From contig RPFO01000084.1 in NCBI GenBank assembly GCA_009746045.1, forward strand, positions 292,348 through 332,347: DNA of 40,000 nucleotides, in the 5' to 3' direction. Under the pieces are notes generated by a model. It saw nothing but the letters and a program-made list of their open reading frames with translations, was not told the origin of the DNA and ran no database searches. This DNA comes from Mesostigma viride (taxonomy: Eukaryota > Streptophyta > Mesostigmatophyceae > Mesostigmatales > Mesostigmataceae). The position numbers were made by a program, and so were the translations under genes. Shown here in pieces: positions 1-10,338 of the stretch; positions within the stretch are counted from its first letter, which is position 1, and each line of letters opens with the position of its first letter.

Positions 1-1240
1 GCGGCCTATCCGTCTACGCTAGTAGAGCCTCTGGGTCTCTATGCTGGGTGAATTGTTCTGCAGCATGGTGAGCGAACGTATGCCATTCCGTGTTGTCGGC
101 ATTGAGTTGCATGATCCTCTTTGATATCCAGAGCTTACTTGCATCTTTAAAATGGTTCTCTCCAAATCTCCGCATGCCTGCAAACGAAATCCCTTTACTG
201 GTGAGAGCAATCAGGAAGTCTTTTCATTTTGAATTTTTGTTCTCACTCGCTTGCAACACCATAGCAAGAGGTTTGCTGGATTTTCGTCTCATTCTTCTCT
301 TTCCAGTGATATGCCTTGCCATTAGGAATACATGGCCTTGTTAGATGACTTTCTTCATCTCGTTGAGCAGTTCTGAGGCTTTGGAGGTTATTTCAAACTT
401 GATTGGCCTTGATTACTCAATGATTTGCTATCGACTAACGCTTGTCGCTGGTGGCTTCTATTTGTGGCAATTTGAGCGTCCTTTGCTTTGTAAAGCCCGC
501 CATCATTAGAACTTTCTATTTGCAGTTGCACGAACTGGTATGTTGCATCTTCTTGCATAGCAGCTATGCTTGTAGGCTAGTATGCTCACCTATACATCTA
601 TTCAAAATATGGTGTGCCCACCAGCCTTGCATTCCCTTTCACTTTAGTTTCCCTTTCTATGCCTGCATTGGGAGGCATGCATGACAAGCATTGGCATGCT
701 TCACGTTTTGGAATGCATTTGAAGGTATAGATGTTATCTGCAAGGGCCTGTTTTTTTTTCCCCTCTTGCATGCATGGATGTGTGGAATTGTATGTTGCTT
801 GGTTTGATTTGCCATACACATTTGCTGCATGGATTGTTAGGTGGTGATGAGCTCAAGATCATTGTAGAACGCTTACATCTATGTCAAGGATCTGATTTCT
901 TTTCCTCTTGCATATATTGTGTCGGTTTGCTTGATTTCTTGCAGGCACCACGAGAATAAATTGCAAGCGGTCCCACTTTCAAGTTAGCATGTGACGCCCT
1001 GTCGAGCGGCCCGCTTTGTTAGCTAGCTGCCATATAGTATTTGATGAAGGCATTGAATGCCGAAGAAAAACAGTGTTGAATAGTTGAATCAACGGGTTCC
1101 TGAGCTGTTAACAATTAAATTATTCAAACATTTAATGAAAAAATCATGATTGTTCGTGCTGTTTTGAACAGCGGTTGTTTACTGGCACTGCATGCATGTG
1201 TCTGCTGCCAGCATATTGCATTATGGGTGTGTTTTTCAGC
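1..1240. other. No recognisable gene
   Basis: I see no domain, hallmark motif, RNA gene or repeat here. The short open frames are low-information and lack family motifs on either strand. If the Ty3 element that follows were complete, its 5' LTR should lie in or just after this stretch, but nothing resembling the 3' LTR at 10713-11282 is present. Confidence 0.5.
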
Positions 1241-1247
1241 GCTGTGT

Positions 1248-1560
1248 TTTCTCACTTTTCTCACTTTTCTCACGTCCTGATTTTCTCACTTTTCTCACGT
1301 CCTCATTTTCTCACTTTTCTCACGTATCACACCTCCCGTTTTTCTCACTTATCTCACGTCCAGTTTTTTGAGATTTTTCTCACGTTTTTCCCCTTTTTTC
1401 ACCTTTTTGGGGCAATCTCACCCGGGTGAGAAACGTGTTTTTCACCCATTCTCACCCCATTCTCACCCTTTTTTCTCACCTTTCTCACCCATTCTCACCC
1501 ATTCTCACCCTTTTTCTCACCTTTCTCACCCTTTTTCTCACCATTTCTCACCCATTCTCA
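1248..1560. repeat. Pyrimidine-rich TTCTCAC minisatellite
   Basis: Degenerate tandem units built on TTCTCAC fill about 310 bp. The left part (to about 1400) uses TTTTCTCACGTCC-like units and the right part (from about 1440) uses TTCTCACCCA and TTCTCACCTT-like units. Between them at 1417-1430 is the perfect palindrome CTCACCCGGGTGAG. The plus strand is almost purely pyrimidine outside the palindrome. The array ends about 60 bp before the first ORF of the Ty3 element. Long readable frames here are simple repeat translations, not genes. Confidence 0.85.
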
Positions 1561-1617
1561 AAGCCGAGTTCCTAGTGTCCTAATCGTGACTACTCAAGAA
1601 CAACAAGGTGCGTTACC

Positions 1618-2004
1618 ATGAGCCAACGGCGATCTTTTACTGCTCCTTCCCATTCTTCTAGCGATAATAGTCTAGCTAAATATTACGTAGTGATTACGCC
1701 TCAATGGTCCTCCATTTTCCTTTCTTGGTCCGACGCTAGGAAGATCGTTCAGAATCGTGTATACAACGTAATTAGGTATAAGAAATTTATGTCCTTCGAA
1801 GAAGCTCAGCAGTTCCTTATAGATCATAGCCAAACAGATTTAGGCCTTCATGTACGCCCTATTCCTCATGGTCGTCCTCCAGTAGAAGCTCTAGTCTTTG
1901 CTACCCCTCCTTCTTCTCCCCCTAAACGGGCTGCATCTGCATCTGCTTGCTTCAGATACTCCTCTCACTTTGGAGTTTGGTTCCCTATCCATTACTGTTG
2001 TTAA
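1618..2004 (+). CDS. RNase HI N-terminal / viroplasmin-like hybrid-binding domain protein
   Basis: A 128-residue ORF opening with ATG. Residues about 20-72 match the pattern of the RNase HI N-terminal (Cauli_VI, viroplasmin) domain: an AKYYVV strand, a W followed by a SWSDARKIV helix, and KFMSFEEAQQFL, the usual conserved F-x3-A-x2-FL helix. In eukaryotic RNase H1 this small domain binds RNA:DNA hybrids, so a role at the reverse-transcription intermediate is a reasonable inference. The C-terminal 50 residues are proline and serine rich and lack a domain. It sits about 100 bp ahead of the Gag frame and has codon use like gag-pol, which suggests it belongs to the Ty3 element rather than to a host gene. 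It may be the first part of an originally longer Gag polyprotein. Confidence 0.6.
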   Translation: MSQRRSFTAPSHSSSDNSLAKYYVVITPQWSSIFLSWSDARKIVQNRVYNVIRYKKFMSFEEAQQFLIDHSQTDLGLHVRPIPHGRPPVEALVFATPPSSPPKRAASASACFRYSSHFGVWFPIHYCC

Positions 2005-2105
2005 AAAGGATTGATTTTAATTTTGTTCCTGCTGCAGACCTTCAAGGTTTTTCCTTTTTCCTTTGTTGCTTTCTTCTAGATTCCTATTCCTTTACGTAAT
2101 TAAAG

Positions 2106-3831
2106 ATGGATCCAGTGGGTGGAGATATGTCGCCTATACCTACCAATAATAATAATAATAATACTAATAACACTAACAATAACAATACTCGTGGTAACCG
2201 ACGGGACTCCTTGGAAACGGTACACCATCTCACCCCTCAAGGTATTCTGCGTACCTCACCTCCTTCTCCTGTTGCTGGTGGTCGCCGTCGTCCCTCAATT
2301 ACCCCACCTACCTATGAACAACGTATTTCCAAGTCAGATTTAGTGATGAACCTTCTTTTGTTGTGAACCAGGCCCCTGCCCCTTCTGCAACCTTGGCTCA
2401 CCCCTCCAGCAGGTCCTCACACACTAACAATGCTTCTAGGCCTCCTTCCCACCCTGTGCCTTCAATGCCTGCTATTAACACGGGTCGTACCTCGCCCCTG
2501 TCGGCCCTTCTGGGCGCCCTAGTGCAGTTCCCTTTTACCCACCTGCTTCCTGGTCCTACCCTGAGACGGCCTATGAGGCTGCCCAGGTCCCTACCCGTGT
2601 GGCTGATTTAGAAGTTAATAATGATTTCAGTACCATGCCCCTAGATGATAGGAATTATGATCATTTTGCCTATTCCTCTCTTCGTGAGCAATATACTGTT
2701 CCCTTCTCCTATGGGCACCATCCTGAAACGGTGGCTCCCTCTAGACCCCTACCCAAGACTTTTCCTATCCCTTCCTTCTATCCCGCTTATGTAGCAGTGG
2801 AAGATAGTGGCCCTATGGGAAAAACTGATTCTTCTAATCCCCCTAAGCCTCCTGCTCTTCCCCTCTTTGCCAACCTTCCTAAGCTGGATGTCAAGTCTAC
2901 CCCTCAACAGTTTTTCACTTTCATTATGTTGCTCACCCAGAACACAGAGTCCTGGCAGAACCACAATAGGTGGCGCCTCTCTGATGCTGTACTAGTTCCT
3001 CATTATCTTACTACCTGCATTACTCCTGAGCTTGCTAACCTCATCCAGTGTGAGTCTCTTGCCTCTCATGCCTACCCAAACTCTGTAGCAGAATTGTTCA
3101 AGCGTTTAGAGAACCATTTAGTCCCTCCCGATGCAGATTGGCAGGATAGATTATCCTTTGGCACCTTGCAGCAGGGTACCAAATCCTTCAAAGAATATAT
3201 GAAAGAGTTTGATGCCCAGATGGTACGAATTAGGGATTTGTCGGGCGCAGAAGTACGTGCCCGCTTCCTTCAGGGCCTCAGTAGACCCTTATTGCGTGAA
3301 GTCAAGCGCCAGTTCTCTGCCTACCGTTTTACTGACCTGCCCCTCAAGCATGTGCGCCAGCATCTTTTACGAGTAGCAGATTTCTTCTCCACGCCTTCTC
3401 TTCCTACCCGTTCCCGTATTAATAATATTAGCCTTACCCCTGAGGAGGAGAACTCCTATGTAGAAGAATTAGATATCTGTGTGACTGACCTTTCAGCTCT
3501 GGATGTCTCTCATATCACCTGCTATCATTGTAAGGAAGTAGGTCATCTTAAACGTGAGTGCCCCAAGTTCCTTTCGGGTGCTCCCCCTCATCCCGACGCT
3601 CGCCCTCCTCGTACCCCTCAGCGTGCTCCTATTCGTCCCACTTCAGGACGCATTCCTTCAGCTACCCCTAGTAGGCTGAATGCTGTGCAGACAGGATCCC
3701 CAGGGTTCCCCTATGATAATCAGGCTCCCGCACCCTCTTCAATCCCTCGTGACCCTCCAGCAGTGGCTTTTCCGCCAGGGTCTTCTTCGGGGTTAGTTCC
3801 TATGGATTTGGGGGGGGAGGGGGAACAGTAG
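2106..3831 (+). pseudogene. Ty3 Gag (capsid and nucleocapsid), frameshifted
   Basis: The reading frame starts at ATG 2106 with an Asn-rich stretch, moves frame near 2340 and again near 2515, and is then continuous to TAG 3829-3831 (about 410 residues in the last frame). The N-terminal part is Pro/Ser rich. Around 2890-3390 the translation resembles a retrotransposon Gag capsid domain (W-rich start, then SFGTLQQGTKSFKEYMKEF, FLQGL). At about 3520-3565 there is a CCHC zinc knuckle, CYHCKEVGHLKREC, the usual nucleic-acid-binding module. The Pro-rich tail ends at a run of eight G at 3810-3817. Gag would form the particle and package the RNA. The frame breaks could be true indels; nothing else suggests programmed shifts inside Gag. 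Confidence 0.85.
3810..3824 (+). promoter_or_regulatory. Polypurine tract copy at the gag-pol junction
   Basis: Eight G, A, five G and A. Its first 11 bases (G8-A-GG) are the same as in the 3' polypurine tract at 10702-10712. It also lies exactly where Gag and Pol frames part, so it could serve as a slippery run for a -1 shift. Function is inferred. Confidence 0.4.
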
Positions 3832-4364
3832 GCCTGTCAGCCGGGGGTAACCTGGACAGGTCCTTAGATAGTACCCCAGATAATAATTTTTGCTTGCCTG
3901 TTTTTATAACCTCTGTAGGAGCTGAATCATCCCTACCACTACGTGTGCGTCCTCTTATGTTCTTGAATGGTGGCTTAACCGTCCCTCATACTGTTGTAGA
4001 CCCCTTCCTGCATGCTGATGAACTCTTGAATGTCTCTGTGTTAGTGGATAGCGGTGCGGCTAGCTCCTTTGTGAGCGAGGCCCTAGTTAGGCGTTTAGGA
4101 CTAGTCCCTACCCCTCACACAAAAACTGTCACTGTCCATTATGCTGACGGTCGCACCAGTCATTCCCCGGGTACGGTGTCCCTTCCCCTGGTCATACAAG
4201 GACGTACGGTCAACCTGACGGCCACTATAGGCCCTATCACTACAGCTGATGTATTACTAGGATTAGATTGGCACCAGGATAATAAATTACTATTAATTAT
4301 GATACTATGGTCATTTGGTTTCCAGATAGCTCTTACTGGGTACCAGAACGTCATTATAGATTAG
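3832..4364 (+). pseudogene. Ty3 aspartic protease segment of Pol
   Basis: The open frame connects back through the G run at 3810-3817, so a -1 shift there would join Gag to Pol. Residues VLVDSGAASSFVSEALVRRL (about 4039-4098) contain the D-S-G catalytic motif of retropepsins with the typical hydrophobic lead and A-x-S-x-F follow-up. LLGLDW near 4254-4272 matches the conserved C-terminal ILG-x-D pattern. The protease would cut Gag and Pol precursors inside the particle. The frame is lost at about 4285-4295, where the continuation toward RT lies in another frame. Confidence 0.85.
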
Positions 4365-5433
4365 AAAATTTATCCTTGGTAGATATTACTCCTCCTACAC
4401 CTGTTGATCCTCCTGTGAGACCTATACCTGAAGTATTAATGTCCAATGACGAATTGCGATCTGAACTAAAGGAATATGGATACCTATTATGTATGTTCCT
4501 TCAGTTAGAAGTACAAGAGATACCTATCACTAATAATAGTGTGGATATAGATGTAAATACAGTGGATACAATAGGAGTGGGATTTACTGAAAATGAAATA
4601 GTAGATACATGGCTGTGATAGATTCCTCAAAAGTATTTGAAGAAAAGACTCCTTCTTATCCTCCTCCTCGTTCTGTTTTACACCGTGTAGTTATCAAGGA
4701 CGGTGCAGTTCCTACGCACTCTCCGATGTATAGAATGGGCCCTACAGAATTAAAGGAACTAAAACAGATTTTAGTATCACTATTAGAAGCAGGATTGATA
4801 GAGCCTAGTAACTCCCCCTACTCCGCTGGTGTCCTGTTAGTTCCTAAGCCAAATGGCAAGTTTCGCCTAGTTACTGATTATAGGAAGTTAAACGATATTA
4901 CTGTGAAGTCTAAATACCCTCTACCTCGTATTGATGATATATTTAATAAGGTTAAAGGTTCTACCTGTTTCACAGTACTAGATTGTGCGGATGGTTTTTG
5001 GCAACTACGTATAGCTCCTGAGGATTGCCACAAAACCGCCTTTGCTACCCCTTTTGGGCATTACCAGTTTAGAGTAGCGGCTATGGGACTCTGTAACTCT
5101 CCTGCCTCTTTCCAAATGTTAATGAATGAAGTGCTTAGACCTGTTATGGGAAATTCCCACCTTCCTCAAGTGTCCTCTGATTTAAAGGATCCTTCCTTCT
5201 CCTCTGTTTCTTTATCTGAGCATGACCGTTCTTGTGCTCAAGCTTACTTAGATGATATCCTTATTTATTCTCCTGATTTTGAAACGCACCTACGTGATTT
5301 AAAGAAAGTACTAGAAATCATGGCTGAAAATTCTTTATGGGCGCGCCGTGCTAAAGTTCGCTCTGGTAGGAGTGTCCCATTTTTAGGGCACGTCTGTCAG
5401 ATGCCGGGGTTGCTACCGACCCGACAAGACTAA
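4307..5433 (+). pseudogene. Ty3 reverse transcriptase, two frames
   Basis: A linker in one frame (4307-4618) passes to the RT frame at about 4609. The RT shows FRLVTDYRKLN, VLDCADGFWQLRI (first catalytic Asp), TAFATPFGHYQF, GLCNSPASFQ and YLDDILIYS (5245-5271, the two further catalytic Asp). Between the NEVLRP motif and YLDD there are about 34 residues where most Ty3 RTs have about nine. The frame ends at 5433 just after FLGH, and the thumb continues in other frames. RT copies the element RNA into DNA. All key active-site residues are intact despite the broken frame. Confidence 0.9.
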
Positions 5434-6354
5434 GTCAATTCAGGAATGGCCTACCCCTACCGACGTTAAAGGTGTACGTAGTTTCTAGGAATTGCTTCTT
5501 ACTATAGGCGTTTTATCCCGCGTTTCGCAACTATAGCAGCCCCTATTAATCATCTATTAAAGAAGGATATCCCCTTTGTTTGGAGTAGTGAATGTCAGTC
5601 GGCTTTTCAGTGTCTAAAATCCCTACTCCTCTCCCCTCCCGTACTCATCCTACCGGATACTACTAAACCCTTTGTTGTAGCTACAGATGCTAGCAAGGTA
5701 GCTATAGGGGGCGTCCTTCTCCAGGATCAGGGTCAGGGCTTACAGCCAATCGAGTATATCTCTAGGACAATGCTTCCTGCGGAGCGTAACTATCCCGTAC
5801 ACCAGCAAGAACTATTAGCTGTGGTGTATTGTTGCCACGCGTGGCAGCACTTTCTTAAAGGTGCTCAATTTGATGTTTGTCTGAATGAACCCTGTGAGCT
5901 TGATCCTTATAGATTAGTTATCCAGACAGATCACCGCCCTCTTACCCATCTTCTCTCACAACCCAACCTTACCCCTCGTCAAGCGCGCTGGATGGAGTTT
6001 TTAGCACAGTTTTCCCCTTTTAAACTTCAGTATGTTAAGGGTGTAGATAACATAGTACCAGATGCACTCTCTCGTCGTGCAGATTACTCCTTTTTCGAGG
6101 ACCTTGATGTTCTCAATACTACTCTAGTTCCTACTACTATGGGTGTAACCCCGTATGGTGAACTACCTGATGATGAATCCTATGCCTACCTCTTTCATAC
6201 AGCTGTTCGCATGCCTGATCTCCTTTCTCACGTAGGACTCTCTCTCCCGTGTGAGGCCCTTCCTGTGGTCTCGGTGGGGGGGGAGGGGAAAAATAAAATT
6301 TCTATACCGCTTAGCCATATAGCGACTAGGTCAGGAAAGTCTTATGAAACATAG
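5434..6354 (+). pseudogene. Ty3 RT thumb and RNase H, frameshifted
   Basis: After two small indels (about 5424 and 5490) the translation gives RT connection motifs such as YYRRFIPRF, PINHLLKK and LSPPVLILPD, then RNase H: VVATDASKVAIGGVLLQD (catalytic Asp), a conserved RNYPVHQQELLAVV segment (catalytic Glu), QTDHRPLTHLL (catalytic Asp) and DALSRRADYS (C-terminal Asp). About 14 extra residues lie between the LKGAQF and TDH motifs. The frame closes at 6354, 58 bp after the second polypurine tract. RNase H would remove RNA from the hybrid during reverse transcription. Confidence 0.88.
6276..6296 (+). promoter_or_regulatory. Central polypurine tract-like sequence
   Basis: Eight G, A, four G followed by A-rich sequence, again sharing G8-A-GG with the 3' tract. 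It lies near the end of the RNase H region, as central polypurine tracts do in some retroelements. A second plus-strand primer site is inferred, not shown. Confidence 0.45.
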
Positions 6355-6431
6355 TCCCTCTAGGACCTCCCCTTCTCTTTGGCAAGGCGGTAGGAGATCT
6401 CTTTAAACCTGTTCTGGATACCTCTGTAGCG

Positions 6432-7848
6432 ATGCCTACCTCTGATCTTGAACGTCTTATTAGTAGATTTACGGCCACTGAGCCGGAAGCATTAGCTGCC
6501 ATTGCTGCCCATCCCCAACAATTAGGCAAGCACCCTTGTAAATTTGTAGGTGGATTTTTATATGTGCAGATAGCAGATTCTCCCCCTCAATGGCGCCTGT
6601 ATGTCCCTCCTATCTGTCGCTCCTCCTTGCTCTTTGAGTTGCATGACTTAGCTGCTCACAGGGTGGTAAACGGGTACGGGACCTAGTAGCCCGCTCTTAC
6701 TACTGGCCTTCCCTTTTAAAGGATGTAGATGAGTATGTTAGAACCTGTCAATCTTGCCAGGAGATGAAACCCAACAATGTAGGACAGATAGCAGAGCCTA
6801 GGACCTTACCTGATCCCATCATGCCGTGGGACTCCATTATGATGGATTTTGTAGGACCTTTTAGGAAGAATGATAGAGGTAACGCCCAGATCCTTGTTTT
6901 TGTAGATCGTTTTACTCGTATGTGTCATCTCGTGCCGTGTCCCTTAGAACTCACCGCACGCGATTGCGCACGCCTATACCTTAATAACGTATATAGATAT
7001 CATGGTTTGAGTAGGCAGTTTATTAGTGATAAGGATAAGTTATTTACTTCTGATTTTTGGCAGCAGTTCTTCGCTGCTATCGGTACCAAGGTCACCTTCG
7101 GTACTGCCTACCACTCCTCCTCGTCTCATTTAGTAGAACGTTTGAATAGGGTAGTGGAAGAAGCTCTGCGTCACTATGTGAATGGCTCTGGGAGTGATTG
7201 GGAGGATTACTATGTTTGGTAGAGTTTTCCCTTAACAACTGCCCTCAGGCTGCGCATGGTTATACGCCCTTCTTCCTAGATACTGGTAGACAACCTCTTA
7301 CCCCTACCTCTCTCTTAGCTAGTCCTTTAAGGGACAAGGATGATGTGTCCCGGGATACTGTAGAAGGTGTGCAGGCGTTATTAGATAAGATGAAGAATGC
7401 ACACGACAACGCTATTGCAGGGTACCATAGGGCGCAGGCCAAATACCTTGCTAGGTTGCGTGCCTCATTAGATAGAAGAGCACCTGAGATAGAAATAGGA
7501 GATTTAGTCTTAGTAGAAGGCCCCCGTGTTGGCCGCTTCGCTCATAAGTTCGAAGCTGAACTGAAAGTGAAACTTAGGCCCGCCTTCTTAGGACCCTTCC
7601 GTGTGTTGTCTAGAGTAGGTAATTTTCTGTATGAGATAGATATTCCTACCTCTTGGCAGACCCACTCTCGCACCTTTCATAGAAGCCAGCTGAAGCTCTA
7701 TCATCAGAGCACGTTCGCTGGTAGAGAATTAGCCCCTGCCCCTTTAGAGCATAACCCGGATACTGGTGAGGTAGAGGATGAGGTAGAGGGTATCGTGGCC
7801 CATAGAGATATCAAAAAGGCCGCGGTACCCAGCGCCAGTATAAGGTGA
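6432..7848 (+). pseudogene. Ty3 integrase, three frames
   Basis: The segments 6432-6686, about 6685-7222 and 7198-7848 give one integrase when read in sequence. The HHCC zinc-binding part spans ELHDLAAH (about 6638-6661) to CQSC (about 6748-6759), with a frame break between them near 6680. The DDE core shows MMDFVGP (first Asp), FISDKDKLFTSDFW (second Asp) and SSSHLVERLNR (Glu), all present. The frame breaks again at about 7215 within YYVW/LVEFSLNN. The C-terminal part contains GDLVLVEGPRVG and LGPFRVLSRVGNFLYEIDIP, the usual SH3-like GPY/F module with HRSQLKLYH. Integrase would insert the cDNA. Because of the frameshifts this copy cannot make it in one piece. Confidence 0.9.
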
Positions 7849-7955
7849 AGTGGATGTATGCTCGTAGTGAGGTAGATAAGGTCTGGTATACTGAGAGTGA
7901 GCTAGATGGGTGTAGTCGCCTGCTGCAGGAGTATAAAACCCTGCATAAGCTCTAG
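7817..7955 (+). pseudogene. Chromodomain at the Pol C-terminus, out of frame
   Basis: The integrase frame reads VEGIVAHRDIKK and then leaves the domain at an A5 run near 7812-7816. One added base there restores YKVKWMYARSE, VWYTESEL and LQEYKTLHKL, ending at TAG 7953-7955. The V-x-x-I start, YKVKW and W-x-x-x-x-L pattern is that of a chromodomain, which in chromoviruses is thought to direct integration to modified histones. The length is usual for the family. A homopolymer length error or a real one-base deletion would both explain the break. Confidence 0.8.
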
Positions 7956-8031
7956 TTGTAGACCTTCTCCTCTCTTATGTTATGTCTGCTGTCGACGGAT
8001 GGTTGGTTGTCCCCTCCCCTCCGCAGCCGTC

Positions 8032-9644
8032 ATGTCAGAGCCTACCCCTCCGGCTGAGAGCTCGCTGCCGTCCCCGCCCCCACCGGACCCTGAGCTGTAT
8101 TTCGAGGCCCTTCCGGGCCGCTGGGTGTCGCGATCAAGTTACCCGGGTGGCGTTGTGCAGCCGGCCCTTCAGGCCCAACATGCGGGCTTAGTCAGGGCGG
8201 CCCTCTTCGGGGTCACGTGGTATGGTCCTTCCCCTGATGAGCCGCACCAGCTTGTCCTGCACGGGTTCGACGATGCCGGACACTGTTTGTTGGGGTGTGG
8301 TTCCAGCTGTCCCGCCTTGGGACAGATAGATGCGGTTCTCCGGTGCTGCCGTGTGTTCTCCTACCTCTCTACCCCTGTGGGCCGTACCTGCCTACGGGAG
8401 GTGTTCCCTTGGCTTCCGGCTGAGGGTGATGCTGAGGTAGATGAGAACCCCTGCGACCTTTTACGGGCCGTAGAATTCATGGAGATAGCTGATCAGTCGG
8501 CGGGACTAGCGGTTAGTGGTCCTGCCCCTTCGGGCGCCCCAGCCGAGGTACATTATACTCCAGATTATTCTGCCTCGAGCGCTGCGTCCGCCTCCTCGGC
8601 GTCTGTTCCTCCCTCTCCGGTCCCGTCGTCCCCTCGGTCGACCCGGGTGTTGCAGTAGAGCCTACCCCTTCGGGTTTGCCTGATCCTCTTTCGGCGACGG
8701 TCTCGGCTATGCAGGCTCAGATCCAGTCCCTGACCACGGCGTTCGGGGCCTTCCTGGCGGCCCAAGCGCAGACTCCGGCCACGCCAGGTGGGGTGTCTGT
8801 GGTGTCCGCGCCCCCTACCCCTTCGGTTGCTTCGGCACCTGTGGTTTCGCCGGCGCCCCTACCCCTTCGGTTGCTGCGGCTCCGACACCTCCGGTTGCCT
8901 CCGTGCCTGCGGCCGACGTTCCCGCGCCTCGGCGCGAGTCTTCAGCCCCTTCGGCTGTGCCCGCCGTCGCCCCCTCTGGGCCGTCCGCTGCGCCCTCACA
9001 GCCAGTTCGTGGTTTCTTCAGCGACACGGGCGATCATCCCAGGCTTTGGGAGGGTGGTCCCCCGCAGAGGATCCCGGTGCCCGACTGGAGCTTGGATGGT
9101 AACCAATCTTATGCCGGGCTGCCTGTCCCTACGGGCCCTATCTTCAATATGTGGCCTGAGGGTGCACCGGCAACGGAGACCGGCGCGCCTGCGTCGATGG
9201 CGGGTCCGTCACGGCCCTCTCTGGCTTCGGGTCCGGCGCGACCTCCTGTTTTACCAGTGCCCCCTGCGTCGGTGTCGGCTCCTGCCCCTGCGTCGGCCCC
9301 TGCTTCGGTCCCTGCTCCTTCGGCCTCGCGGTCATTGGCCGCGGTTGTTCGGTCCACCGGTCAGGATCCTCGCGTCACCCGCGCTGCCGATTCCCTCCGG
9401 GAGTTGTCCCAGGGTGATCGGGACAGGGCCCCTTCTGTGGTGCATGCGACGCCGGAGTCGCGCGACACGCCCATTCCTGGGTATGGTATGTCCGCACTCG
9501 CCTGCCGACAGTGTGACCTGCCGCGCGCCTCTGCTGAGCTTGCCATCTCCCCATGTCCTACGGGTTCTCCCAGGTGTGTCGGGCGCCCGGGATCGTGGCC
9601 TACCCATTGAGACTGATCGGCCTCCTTCGACATGGTTATTTTAG
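8032..9644 (+). pseudogene. Accessory ORF A of the Ty3 element, unknown function
   Basis: I do not recognise this protein. It starts at ATG 8032, 76 bp after the chromodomain stop, and reads through three frames (8032-8658, about 8659-8880, about 8880-9610). The first part contains a compact region with conserved-looking W, C and G residues (LPGRWVSRSSYPGG, GVTWYGPSPDEPHQLVLHG, CCRVFSYLSTPVGRTCLREV). A short helical segment, AMQAQIQSLTTAFGAFLAAQ, looks like a coiled coil. The rest is Pro/Ala/Ser rich, partly from a degenerate repeat around CCCCTACCCCTTCGGTTGC at 8810-8880. No signal peptide, membrane span or envelope hallmark is seen, so calling it env would be unsupported. G+C is clearly higher than in gag-pol, which hints at a different origin or a captured host sequence. 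Confidence 0.45.
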
Positions 9645-10338
9645 CTGATCCGGTGTTCGAGGGTGAGATCCTGGTCCGGCGCGTTCTGTATCGCTGGGCT
9701 AGGCGCCACAACGACTTGGACACCTACGGTGGGTTCCAGTGGGCTTACCCTCCCCTCTGGGCATTATGGCTTCGGATGCCCTTACAGTAGAGTTTCCTGC
9801 GGTGCCGGGTGCGGCGTACACTACGGTCCTCCAGCCCATCCTTGAGTGGGATGCCCGTCGCCCGGCGCCTATCCCGGGCCAGGGTCTAGACTCCCGCGGT
9901 CACCCTCCTCCTCGGGCCAGCGACTACCTAGAGACATTCGGGTCGCGACAGTGTGTTCGTCGGTGGCGCTCCCGCGAGGTTCGGCACATCCGGTTGTGGC
10001 CGTCCAACGTGGAGCCCCTGGTGGACCTGTTCTTCCCGACGGGTATGCGCCCTCGGATCCGGTACCATCGCCTCCTCCTGCGGGCCCTTTGCCTGATCGC
10101 GGTAGAGCCTTTCCTTCGCCTCTTTGCCTGTGGCTTTCTGGACTGGGCCCGTGGCCAGGTCGTCCTCACGCAGCATAGGTATTACTGGGCCTTCCTGGGC
10201 CTCTTTCCTGACGGCGTGTGGGCCGATGTTTTCCTCACTGTAGATAGGCATGACAATGTCGAGGATGTGGCCCACTACCAGGCCTACCTGGAGGTCCTGC
10301 TGGCCTCTCGTGGCACTTATCAGACGGATGGCCACTAG
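9632..10338 (+). pseudogene. Accessory ORF B of the Ty3 element, unknown function
   Basis: Unrecognised. It opens at ATG 9632 (MVILADPVFEGEILVRRVLY) and runs to TAG 9790 in one frame; a frame change around 9755-9770 continues into a frame that stays open to 10338. The second part is dense in ordinary globular residues: YLETFGSRQCVRRW, VEPLVDLFFPTGM, RYHRLLLRALCLIAVEPFL, RYYWAFLGLFPDGVW and ADVFLTVDRHDNVEDVAHYQ. The amphipathic, mostly helical look could suit a structural or nucleic-acid-associated protein, but this is a guess. It overlaps the end of ORF A by 13 bases, so A and B may originally have been one polypeptide. The stop is 363 bp before the 3' polypurine tract. Confidence 0.45.

Noticed and set aside
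1175-1583. Phe/Ser/His-rich frames
   Set aside because: They translate the TTCTCAC minisatellite.
8903-9723. Several overlapping antisense frames opposite accessory ORF A
   Set aside because: High G+C makes stops rare in all frames; only the plus-strand reading keeps the element order and protein-like segments.
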